Source of the DNA: a virus
Virus record (IMG/VR): IMGVR_UViG_3300027792_000031
Location: 1 to 45,376 of that record
Reading direction: 5' to 3' (one strand)
DNA: 45,376 nt
Positions 22,812 through 28,571 of the stretch are shown one piece after another. Position 1 is the first letter of the stretch. Every line of letters starts with the position of its first letter. A program made the translations under genes and the position numbers. Below the pieces are notes generated by a model that was not told where the DNA came from, did not search any database, and saw only the letters and a list, made by a program, of their open reading frames with translations.

Positions 22812-23252
22812 TCATAACCAATACATCTCCCTAGTTTCTTCTTTTGTCCGTATGTGGACCTTCAACACGTTTTTTAATAACCATAAGAATCGTTCTCCGT
22901 AAATACCGTATGCAACAAGGTCGAACCGTTGGTTTGTCTCAAGGTCCGCTATTGCATCTATTAAACAGTGTATAACTTCGTGTTCTATTTCTTTTGTCAT
23001 AAGTTCTATTATTTCATCATCAGTTATATTATTATGTGATAAACTATAATATAATCCAACTTCTATATTTATTTGTTTTGTCCGTGAATCAAACCAAGTT
23101 CCCGTTTCTGTTTTGTCGTGAAAAGTCCAAGTCACTTTGTCCGTGATAAAGTTTGTCTGTGTTTTAAATTTGTCCGTTAATTTTGTCTGCGATTGTATTT
23201 TATCACACTCCGCTAATATACTTTCTATTATTCTTATTTGACATATTATCAA
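22812..23252 (-). CDS. HExxH putative metallopeptidase, family member D
   Basis: The frame is open to 23360, but a TTG at 23252 lies about 27 nt from a TATA box (23274-23282) and gives 146 residues, close to its paralogues. The longer version would run through the operator repeats. HEVIH is at 91-95 and F-D at 110-111 with the same 15-residue spacing; the strand QINIEVGLYY precedes. Its C-terminus (LKVHIRTKEETREMYWL) is similar to that of member E (LGYHFKTKKEVKREYGL), so D and E are closest relatives and face each other across the divergent region. The start is uncertain. Confidence 0.65.
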   Translation of the reverse strand: MIICQIRIIESILAECDKIQSQTKLTDKFKTQTNFITDKVTWTFHDKTETGTWFDSRTKQINIEVGLYYSLSHNNITDDEIIELMTKEIEHEVIHCLIDAIADLETNQRFDLVAYGIYGERFLWLLKNVLKVHIRTKEETREMYWL

Positions 23253-23273
23253 TACTATATTATATCGTTCCGT

Positions 23274-23282
23274 ATTTATAAC
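23274..23282 (-). promoter_or_regulatory. Leftward TATA box for member D
   Basis: The minus strand reads gttataaatacgg. The expected start site, 27 nt away, coincides with the TTG proposed as start codon of member D, which suggests a leaderless mRNA. Three 16-bp operator repeats lie immediately upstream (23291-23338). Confidence 0.5.
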
Positions 23283-23290
23283 ACTTTCTA

Positions 23291-23338
23291 GGAATAATGT
23301 CAAAACGCTATTATGCCAAAGTGCTATTATGTCACTTA
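23291..23338. repeat. Three 16-bp tandem operator repeats (GCTATTATGTCA type)
   Basis: Three consecutive 16-bp units: ggaataatgtcaaaac, gctattatgccaaagt and gctattatgtcactta. The core TATTATGTCA recurs at 23503, inverted at 23619-23630 and inverted near 22790. The position just upstream of the leftward TATA box suggests binding of an archaeal regulator to several adjacent helical turns. Confidence 0.7.
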
Positions 23339-23604
23339 TGGGGTCGATTCGATTAAACACTGTTTTAAACGATTTTAAACGATTTTTTGAGTTTAACGTA
23401 TATTACCCAAAAAACAAAACGATTATTTTTATTTACCCCGTATCCTTCATTTTACGGGAGGAAAAAATATTATTATTTATCGGTTAATCGTTAGCATGGA
23501 GTGTTATTATGTCAAAATGTAATTCTATCTCGAAACATTTATATGCTAGAAAAAACAAAGATTTGACCGGAGAATAATTATTTTTTTTTATTTAGAGCAT
23601 TTTT
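23339..23604. other. Divergent control region without genes
   Basis: This holds no credible gene. It contains direct repeats ttttaaacga (twice, 23362-23381), a hairpin cccgta/tacggg near 23437-23458, and another TATTATGTCA element at 23505-23514. A candidate rightward TATA box (23536-23545) with cgaaaca upstream is followed by a run of ten T at 23580-23589. If this promoter is used it could make only a short RNA or read into the rightward operon. The region separates the two early transcription units. Confidence 0.6.
23536..23545 (+). promoter_or_regulatory. Candidate second rightward promoter
   Basis: Sequence cgaaacatttatatgc fits BRE plus TATA. A TATTATGTCA element lies about 25 nt upstream, and a T run starts 40 nt downstream. 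No start codon is at the predicted start site (near 23568). It may be a weak promoter or make a short RNA. Confidence 0.4.
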
Positions 23605-23649
23605 GACATTTTACCAGTGTGACATAATAGCACGAAAAGTATATAAAGG
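23605..23649 (+). promoter_or_regulatory. Rightward early promoter with paired operators
   Basis: Two inverted copies of the 16-bp operator (ttttgacattttacc and gtgtgacataatagc) are followed directly by acgaaaagtatataaagg, a strong BRE/TATA. The centre of TATATAAA (23640-23647) is 27 nt before the ATG at 23671, so transcription should begin at or next to that ATG. Confidence 0.75.
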
Positions 23650-23670
23650 AGTGACGATATAACATATATT

Positions 23671-23889
23671 ATGGAGTGTGAAAAAATGAAATATGAAAAT
23701 GAAGATAAGGAGTTTAAATTTAGGAAATCTGGAACACATAAATATTTTAAAATAAAAAATAACACTAGTTGTATATTTGACACGTATCACGGAATTAATT
23801 ATATTTCCCCTGGTTTAAAAGAAATCGTTATATTACCAGGATTTAAACCAATAGATAAGAATACATATGTAGAAATAATCAAGGAGTGA
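23671..23889 (+). CDS. First rightward early protein, 72 or 67 residues
   Basis: A small charged protein (KYENEDKEFKFRKSGTHKYF, SCIFDTYHGINYISPGL). Two in-frame starts exist: a leaderless ATG at 23671 placed exactly at the expected transcription start, and an ATG at 23686 with a GGAGTG RBS that itself lies within the first codons. The same arrangement (ATGGAGTGTGAAAA then ATG, in frame) occurs at 24580, so dual or leaderless initiation may be a feature of these early genes. Function unknown. Confidence 0.6.
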   Translation: MECEKMKYENEDKEFKFRKSGTHKYFKIKNNTSCIFDTYHGINYISPGLKEIVILPGFKPIDKNTYVEIIKE

Positions 23890-23896
23890 AAACAAT

Positions 23897-24004
23897 ATGG
23901 AAAAAAACTTAAACCAAACAAAAAAAAGTATTAACCGATGGTTAAAACAAAAACGCAAAAATAAGAAAATTTGGTTAAAAGAACATATAGGTTTTTTTAA
24001 CTAA
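23897..24004 (+). CDS. 35-residue very basic protein
   Basis: A tiny gene with MEKNLNQTKKSINRWLKQKR and then KNKKIWLKEH; net charge is strongly positive. RBS ggagtga lies 9 nt upstream. Basic charge suggests nucleic acid or membrane binding. No family. Confidence 0.5.
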   Translation: MEKNLNQTKKSINRWLKQKRKNKKIWLKEHIGFFN

Positions 24005-24032
24005 ATTTATTCTTTAATTTAGGAGTGAAAAT

Positions 24033-24146
24033 ATGATAGATGAAAACGATAATAATATGATATGGGATAAAGTTATATTTGCACCAAACACTAAAAATAA
24101 AAAAATACCAAATGAAATAACAATATATGTTTATATTGGAGTGTGA
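24033..24146 (+). CDS. 37-residue hypothetical protein
   Basis: A tiny gene (MIDENDNNMIWDKVIFAPNT, then IPNEITIYVYIGV) with RBS ggagtga 5 nt before the ATG. Its end (ggagtgtga) forms the start region of the next gene. Function unknown. Confidence 0.45.
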   Translation: MIDENDNNMIWDKVIFAPNTKNKKIPNEITIYVYIGV

Positions 24147-24535
24147 TATATACGGAGTTAAACCAAATAAACAATATCATAAATAGGTTACAAAAATATT
24201 CTTATAAAAATCCTTATGGTTTTACTATTGAACTAAAAAACAATAGAATTAAAAAAGTAAAACCTAGTAATAAAAAACATTATTGTATCGGAGTTAAAAA
24301 ACCTTTAATTGTAACGGAGGAAAACAGAATTATTTATTATCACGAAAACTTTAAACTATTGGAGTATAATCATTATATCGGAGGTTACTACAATAAAGAA
24401 AAAAAGACTTATGAAATAGAGTTAATATTAATCTTATCAGAAAAACAAAAATCCATAAATACCGGAAAATACTATAAACAATTCTCCATATACGACTTAT
24501 TAAACCAGGAGGAAATAATACTATCAAAATGTTAA
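24143..24535 (+). CDS. Hypothetical protein, 130 residues, GTG start
   Basis: A basic alpha/beta protein (INNIINRLQKYSYKNPYGFT, YCIGVKKPLIVTEENRIIYY, TYEIELILILSEKQKS). No ATG lies near the N-terminus, so the GTG at 24143, overlapping the previous stop as GTGTGA, is the likely start. The C-terminal QFSIYDLLNQEEIILSKC is helical. No family recognised; A+T content is even higher than in the virion genes. Confidence 0.6.
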   Translation: MIYTELNQINNIINRLQKYSYKNPYGFTIELKNNRIKKVKPSNKKHYCIGVKKPLIVTEENRIIYYHENFKLLEYNHYIGGYYNKEKKTYEIELILILSEKQKSINTGKYYKQFSIYDLLNQEEIILSKC

Positions 24536-24545
24536 AATTGCACCA

Positions 24546-24560
24546 AACATTTATATAGTA
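24546..24560 (+). promoter_or_regulatory. Promoter of second rightward early unit
   Basis: Sequence accaaacatttatatagt has a TATA box (24550-24557) whose centre is 27 nt before the ATG at 24580. The transcribed start is attATGGAGTGTGAAAA, nearly identical to that at 23668, and includes a gctattatg half element. Confidence 0.65.
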
Positions 24561-24579
24561 TTAACGCCAATATGCTATT

Positions 24580-24699
24580 ATGGAGTGTGAAAATATGGAA
24601 TATGAATTAAACCTAATAATCAAAACGGACATATCGGTTATGAATCTCGAAAATACCAACAAATTAGCGATAGTTTTATTAAACTACGGAGTGATATAA
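24580..24699 (+). CDS. 39-residue (or 34-residue) hypothetical protein
   Basis: A tiny gene starting MECENMEYELNLIIKTDISV. As in the gene at 23671, the first ATG falls at the expected transcription start and a second in-frame ATG 15 nt later has GGAGTG as RBS. The peptides start MECEKM and MECENM, so the DNA around the start is duplicated. The stop overlaps the next ATG (TAATG). Confidence 0.5.
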   Translation: MECENMEYELNLIIKTDISVMNLENTNKLAIVLLNYGVI

Positions 24700-24809
24700 T
24701 GATAGTAATAGGAGTTATTTTCGAGGAAAACTTAGAGGAATTTATCTATATAGAAAAACTTGTAATAGTAACAAATCGAATACATCAATTAACGGGGGTC
24801 GATGTATAA
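24699..24809 (+). CDS. 36-residue hypothetical protein
   Basis: A tiny gene (MIVIGVIFEENLEEFIYIEK, then LVIVTNRIHQLTGVDV) coupled by TAATG overlaps on both sides. The RBS ggagtga lies in the previous gene. It looks like a small beta-alpha-beta unit preceding HExxH member E. Function unknown. Confidence 0.5.
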   Translation: MIVIGVIFEENLEEFIYIEKLVIVTNRIHQLTGVDV

Positions 24810-25225
24810 TGATAGCAAAAAGTGATATATTAATACCAGATAGTGTTTACCAATATGTAACCGTAAAAAATCCTAAATTATCTTTCTCATGTAGTGCTTT
24901 ATATTCACCACGTTATAATATGGTGCATATACTCTTAAGCAAAAAATACACCGGTGCAACATATGAAAACATAAACGATAAAGAGATAATAGAATTTTTT
25001 ACCTCTGAAATAAACCATGAAATATTACACTATGTAATACAAAAATATATTGATGGCGTGACTAGTGCAAAGTTTGATTTAATCGCTAAGGATATAAGAG
25101 TTTATCAATTCCGACATATACGGGCCATATTAAAAAAACTAGGTTACCATTTTAAGACAAAAAAAGAAGTAAAACGGGAATATGGTTTAAAAAGTAATAT
25201 AACTCAAAATTTAAACAAGGAGTGA
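24809..25225 (+). CDS. HExxH putative metallopeptidase, family member E
   Basis: A 138-residue protein with HEILH at 70-74 and F-D at 89-90, exactly 15 residues after the last His. The preceding strand is NMVHILLSKKY, and the helix before the motif (DKEIIEFFTSEINHE) parallels member D (DDEIIELMTKEIEHE). The C-terminus is also shared with D. It is the only family member on the plus strand, placed in the mirror-image position relative to the divergent region. A role in cutting a host regulator or defence protein is possible but unproved. Confidence 0.7.
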   Translation: MIAKSDILIPDSVYQYVTVKNPKLSFSCSALYSPRYNMVHILLSKKYTGATYENINDKEIIEFFTSEINHEILHYVIQKYIDGVTSAKFDLIAKDIRVYQFRHIRAILKKLGYHFKTKKEVKREYGLKSNITQNLNKE

Positions 25226-25229
25226 TAAA

Positions 25230-26099
25230 ATGAAGATAAGTTTAAACGATAATATACGCTATGTTAAACAGTTATTAAAACAAAAAAGAATAACTCAAAA
25301 ACAGTTATACTATTTAGAAGATTATAACGCTAATAAAAACAAGTATGATAAAGAAGATAAACACAGCGATATAAACATTAAAAAAAGACTTAATTCGAAA
25401 ATATCATTAACGGAATATAGAAAACTAAACAAAATACCATCTAATAAGGAGTTAAAGCAGATAGTATTAAACTATATTCAATACAAAAATTGGTATCAAA
25501 ACTCTTTAAACACTATAAAAGAAAAATTCCCATATAACCATGATTTATTTTTAAAATTACTATGTGTAACCAGTCAACAAAACAACTTAAAACAAAACTT
25601 AGAGTTTACCCTTATGTCTTATCAGAGTGTGATAAACAATAACTCCCCATATGAGTTTAACTACGGAATAGCGGACAAAGTAATAAAGAATAACATTAAA
25701 CTAGTGTTAAACGGGGAATTACCTAACGGACAAAAAATAAAATCTTTTACCCTGGCGTTAAAGGGAGACTTATCACAGATAGTAATAGATAGTCATATGA
25801 CAAAGTTTTTCACGAATAACAGTAAAAAAACTCCCTGTAAAACAGATATAAAGCATATACAAACAATAATAAAACACTTATCCAAGGAGTTAAACCTTCA
25901 AAACTCCGAAATTCAAGCGTGTATTTGGAGTTATATTAAGGACAAGATGGAATACTCCAAGGACCGGAACTTATACGACTATAGCGTTTTACTTAAGGAT
26001 ATTCAAGGGGAAAAATTCCAAAACTCTAAGTTTATATGTAATGATACAATAAACCTATTAAACATAGATGTAAAAACCTTTAATGAAATAGGAGTTTAA
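25230..26099 (+). CDS. DUF7178-like/HhH-glycosylase-fold-like protein
   Basis: A 289-residue protein. From residue 100 on the order of motifs (DLFLKLLCVTSQQNNLKQNL, LALKGDLSQIVIDSHMTKFF, KHIQTIIKHLSKELNLQNSE, IQACIWSYIKD) is that of a phage and plasmid family related in fold to helix-hairpin-helix DNA glycosylases (DUF7178; usually LAATSPNT..., G-D-...-V-T-x-D-R, P-x-E-x-Q-A-x-x-W). The basic N-terminal 90 residues are additional. It may act on modified or mismatched bases, or be a non-catalytic relative. RBS ggagtgat. Confidence 0.5.
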   Translation: MKISLNDNIRYVKQLLKQKRITQKQLYYLEDYNANKNKYDKEDKHSDINIKKRLNSKISLTEYRKLNKIPSNKELKQIVLNYIQYKNWYQNSLNTIKEKFPYNHDLFLKLLCVTSQQNNLKQNLEFTLMSYQSVINNNSPYEFNYGIADKVIKNNIKLVLNGELPNGQKIKSFTLALKGDLSQIVIDSHMTKFFTNNSKKTPCKTDIKHIQTIIKHLSKELNLQNSEIQACIWSYIKDKMEYSKDRNLYDYSVLLKDIQGEKFQNSKFICNDTINLLNIDVKTFNEIGV

Positions 26100-26102
26100 A
26101 CC

Positions 26103-26267
26103 ATGAAAACATTAACAAAAAACCTATTGATTATACTCGTATGCATATCGTTAACCTTCATTATCTACCTATTAACCGGAGGAATATACGCTATATTTCC
26201 TATTTATATTCTTCAAGATTTACCATGTAAACATAAACGGAGTTTTCCCCATCGGAGTAAACCATGA
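26103..26267 (+). CDS. Small membrane protein, 54 residues
   Basis: A short gene with one long hydrophobic stretch (LLIILVCISLTFIIYLLTGG, then IYAIFPIYIL) and a basic C-terminal tail. Its stop overlaps the next ATG as ATGA. RBS ggag lies about 9 nt upstream within the previous gene. Function unknown. Confidence 0.5.
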   Translation: MKTLTKNLLIILVCISLTFIIYLLTGGIYAIFPIYILQDLPCKHKRSFPHRSKP

Positions 26268-26440
26268 CTGAAAACGTAAATATCAAGTTCCCCCATACCC
26301 CTATAAGGTTTATGGGTAATAGCATAATAGCATTACTCATAACCTTATCTATCTTAGGTTTTTACTGTTTACTGGTTAAATCCTGGCGGAATAGGGGTAA
26401 TTTAGCGTTAACTATCAGAAAACGTATATTATCACGTTAA
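26264..26440 (+). CDS. Small membrane protein, 58 residues
   Basis: A short gene with a hydrophobic helix (NSIIALLITLSILGFYCLLV) flanked by a polar N-terminus and a basic C-terminus ending RKRILSR. It is coupled to the preceding membrane gene, so the two may form a pair. An ATAATAGC-type sequence lies within it. Function unknown. Confidence 0.5.
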   Translation: MTENVNIKFPHTPIRFMGNSIIALLITLSILGFYCLLVKSWRNRGNLALTIRKRILSR

Positions 26441-26521
26441 TAATTAGATAGCGTTAAACTCGATGTAAACAGTCTTTAAATTGATTATTTATTTCTTATC
26501 CTTATGTGTAATAATCGCACC

Positions 26522-26535
26522 ATAAGTATATAAAG
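26522..26535 (+). promoter_or_regulatory. Promoter for a leaderless gene
   Basis: Sequence ataagtatataaagatgg has a TATA box (TATATAAA, 26527-26534) centred 28 nt before the ATG at 26559. No RBS lies before that ATG, as expected for a leaderless mRNA. Confidence 0.65.
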
Positions 26536-26558
26536 ATGGAACTACATAATAGTTAACT

Positions 26559-26792
26559 ATGTCAACAGTAAAAGTAATTAGAAAATCTATCTACCTTACA
26601 ACTACATATAAAAACAGTAAAATTGTATATTTACCAGATAGTAACCCATTTTCACATAACTCGTTTACCGGTAACAAAGTAGTTTATGTCGTTTCTACCG
26701 ATGGTTACTCAATAGGAAGGGATGCAAGATTAACACCATCCGATATAAGTATCGAGTTAACCGATGATACCGAGATAATAGTAGAAGATTAA
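26559..26792 (+). CDS. Leaderless small protein, 77 residues
   Basis: A beta-rich protein (VKVIRKSIYLTTTYKNSKIV, KVVYVVSTDGYSIGRDARL, DISIELTDDTEIIVED). It is a single-gene unit with its own promoter, downstream of the early operon and upstream of the iteron region. Closely spaced strands and the lack of helices suggest a small barrel. Position next to a candidate origin makes a replication or copy-control role possible, but no family was recognised. Confidence 0.55.
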   Translation: MSTVKVIRKSIYLTTTYKNSKIVYLPDSNPFSHNSFTGNKVVYVVSTDGYSIGRDARLTPSDISIELTDDTEIIVED

Positions 26793-27189
26793 TTTTTTTT
26801 ATATTTATTATTATCTACGATTGATTTATAAATCGTTTAACGAGATATTTTTTTAAACGTATATTATCATTAACTATCATTAGATATTATGTATAAGTGC
26901 TTAGAATTAAGTAATTTGAGTATCTTATCTTATGTTCTTATGTTCTCCGATATGTTCTCCGAGAATAATGTGATTTTATTTACTTATTTCAATATTAAGT
27001 AACTACCCATATATGAGTAAGTAACGCTAAACACATGAGTATTTAAATCTATTGATATATATTAACTTATCTAGTAATGCATAACTATATAATATACTAT
27101 GTTGCGGAGATAAGTTTAAATATAGGGTGCTGATTACCTATTTAAAGATATGTAATTTTAAACTAACTAATATATAAACTTAGTGCTTA

Positions 27190-27206
27190 AGCGAAAGGTT
27201 TATATA
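27190..27206 (+). promoter_or_regulatory. Strong promoter-like element without a gene
   Basis: Sequence gcgaaaggtttatatacc is a near-consensus archaeal BRE plus TATA. The predicted start is close to 27230, but the only ATG nearby (27240) opens just four codons. It may drive a non-coding RNA through the iteron region, such as an origin transcript. Confidence 0.55.
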
Positions 27207-27311
27207 CCCCCCATATTAATAAACCCGCAAAAATAAAAATGATGCGAGGGTAGTAACTTACATCCTGGGGTCTATTTCTGGCAGAAAAAACCACTATATA
27301 AAGGTATCGTT

Positions 27312-27769
27312 TGTGCAGGGTGTGCAGGGTAGTATAAAAACCTTTTTAAAACCAAATAGACCATGCCACAAATTAATTAGACTTTGAGCATTTAATTAGA
27401 CCATTACTCAATTGTTAGTTTTAACTCAAAAATGAGTAGTTGTTGCTCACTTTCACGCACCAAAGTAAACAAATAACAATCGTTAATCGGTGTTCTCCGA
27501 ATTGTGCTATCTCTCTCGGAGGGAGGGTGCAAAACTCTCTCGGAGGGGTTTTTTCCCGTTTTTGACCATTTTTTGAAAAAGCCATTATACCCTGCACAGA
27601 AACGACACTTTTCTCTCGGAGGGAATTTTGCCACAGTATAACGTGTGCAGGGTGTGCAGGGTTGTTCTATGTTGCATAAATACAATAGCATAATTTAAAA
27701 CACATTAATAGGAAATGCCCTGCACACCATGCACAGCACCATTTCAACGGGAGGAAAACCTGTGCAGGG
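27312..27769. repeat. TGTGCAGGG iterons, seven copies
   Basis: Direct copies lie at 27312-27320, 27321-27329, 27644-27652, 27653-27661 and 27761-27769; inverted copies at 27590-27598 and 27718-27726. Four copies form two tandem pairs without spacing. The copies at 27585-27598 and 27761-27774 extend to an exact 14-bp inverted repeat (TGTGCAGGGTATAA). This is the pattern expected of binding sites for a replication initiator. Confidence 0.75.
27511..27623. repeat. CTCTCGGAGGG repeats, three copies
   Basis: CTCTCTCGGAGGG occurs at 27511-27523 and 27535-27547, and TCTCTCGGAGGG at 27612-27623. The core CTCCGAG/CTCGGAG is partly self-complementary. They are interleaved with the TGTGCAGGG iterons and probably belong to the same functional site. 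Confidence 0.65.
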
Positions 27770-27945
27770 TATAAATTACCGCCCAAAAACGGAGAACCCC
27801 CGCACCAAACCCCTGCTCTCTCCTGTCGGCAGCACCGCCCATTCGGAGAACGATAGTATAAATCGAGAGTATTAGTATGAAGTCTTAAATCATATAATAT
27901 AAGGTTTAAATTATTATATATTATAATGAGTGATTTTGATATAAA

Positions 27946-28161
27946 TTGCTCAATATACCGGTATTTTCCCCGTATTCCGTAGAATACCCGTCAAAAGGGG
28001 AAGTTCTCCGTTTTTCTTGGGGAAAGATTTATAAAGGGGTCGAACATTATGTTTATGAGGATGGAACGTGTGCCAATAGGGTTCGTGTAAGGGAATCGTT
28101 CTATGCCCTGACGAATACGGTGGCAAAACGGGGGAAACACACTAACCTCCGCATCCTCTAA
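27946..28161 (+). CDS. Doubtful small ORF containing repeat copy 3
   Basis: A 71-codon frame with only a TTG start and no RBS. It includes IYKGVEHYVYE, the same peptide as in the 17542-17763 gene, because the 34-bp DNA repeat is in the same frame in both. The rest shows no similarity to that protein. It could be a decayed fragment of a copied gene end or not a gene at all. Confidence 0.25.
   Translation: MLNIPVFSPYSVEYPSKGEVLRFSWGKIYKGVEHYVYEDGTCANRVRVRESFYALTNTVAKRGKHTNLRIL
28028..28061 (+). repeat. Copy 3 of 28-34 bp triplicated element
   Basis: On the plus strand: tttataaaggggtcgaac, then attatgtttatgagga. It is identical over 34 bp to the minus-strand copy at 17552-17585. The tttataaa at its left end could serve as a TATA box, and the AACAT-T-ATGTT dyad lies 8-18 nt downstream of it, at an operator-like position. 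No clear gene starts directly after it. Confidence 0.8.
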
Positions 28162-28169
28162 ACACAATA

Positions 28170-28322
28170 ATGGGTGGTCACAATACGAAAAGAACAAAAA
28201 CCGAATGGGTCTATGAAATTCTGTTTCAATTTAGTATGTGGGTGGTGCAGATGGTGGGCGGATTGCTCATCGTTGGGGTCGCTATCCGGTTCGTGGATTG
28301 GAACTTGTGGATGCTAATATAA
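28170..28322 (+). CDS. Small membrane protein, 50 residues
   Basis: A short gene with a polar basic N-terminus (MGGHNTKRTKTEWVYEILFQ) and a long hydrophobic helix (MWVVQMVGGLLIVGVAIRFV). No clear RBS. Base composition is more G+C-rich than that of the early block. Function unknown. Confidence 0.45.
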   Translation: MGGHNTKRTKTEWVYEILFQFSMWVVQMVGGLLIVGVAIRFVDWNLWMLI

Positions 28323-28350
28323 TATATCTATATTATGATGGTGTGGAAAA

Positions 28351-28560
28351 ATGAACGGAGAACAAACGCAAAAAGAGTGTCGGGTTTGTGATTCGATGTT
28401 AAAAGAAAGCGAATATAAATCGGAGAACCTTGCATACTCGCAGGATAAGTATCGTTCTTATTATATATGTAATAAGTGCCGGAAGAAACTGCTTACGATA
28501 CACGAACAGGCAAAGTTGTTTTTAAATAAGGATGTGTTCTTTGCATCCGTGAGAAACTAG
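28351..28560 (+). CDS. Zinc-ribbon protein, 69 residues
   Basis: A small protein with CRVC (residues 10-13) and CNKC (about 40-43), a zinc ribbon with a 26-residue spacer, followed by a helix (LLTIHEQAKLFLNKDVFF). RBS ggtgtgg precedes the ATG by 5 nt. Likely to bind nucleic acid or to act as an adaptor; no named family recognised. Confidence 0.65.
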   Translation: MNGEQTQKECRVCDSMLKESEYKSENLAYSQDKYRSYYICNKCRKKLLTIHEQAKLFLNKDVFFASVRN

Positions 28561-28571
28561 GAAGTGAAGAT

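Larger units (their letters stand above)
26793..27925. other. Gene-poor iteron region, candidate replication origin
   Basis: About 1.1 kb without a convincing gene. The first 400 bp are extremely A+T-rich and include two copies of tgttctccga (26941, 26953). From 27300 the sequence becomes G+C-richer and carries seven copies of TGTGCAGGG, three of CTCTCGGAGGG and further GTTCTCCG/CGGAGAAC copies. Two archaeal promoter-like signals lie at 27199 and 27294. An A+T-rich unwinding zone next to clustered direct and inverted repeats is typical of an origin; a partition or packaging site is an alternative. Confidence 0.55.

Noticed and set aside
23253-23360. N-terminal extension of HExxH member D (GTG start at 23360)
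   Set aside because: The extension runs through the three operator repeats and a TATA box. The TTG at 23252 agrees with promoter spacing and with paralogue length, though the start stays uncertain.
27404-27691. A 95-codon minus-strand ORF with two CxxC pairs, resembling a zinc finger
   Set aside because: It is built from the TGTGCAGGG and CTCTCGGAGGG repeats; the Cys pairs arise from the iteron sequence. There is no RBS or promoter, and the coding pattern is poor. A real gene is not excluded, but repeats explain it better.
26793-28000. Repeat cluster considered as a CRISPR array
   Set aside because: Repeats are 9-13 bp, irregularly spaced and in both orientations; no constant repeat-spacer unit exists and no cas gene is present.
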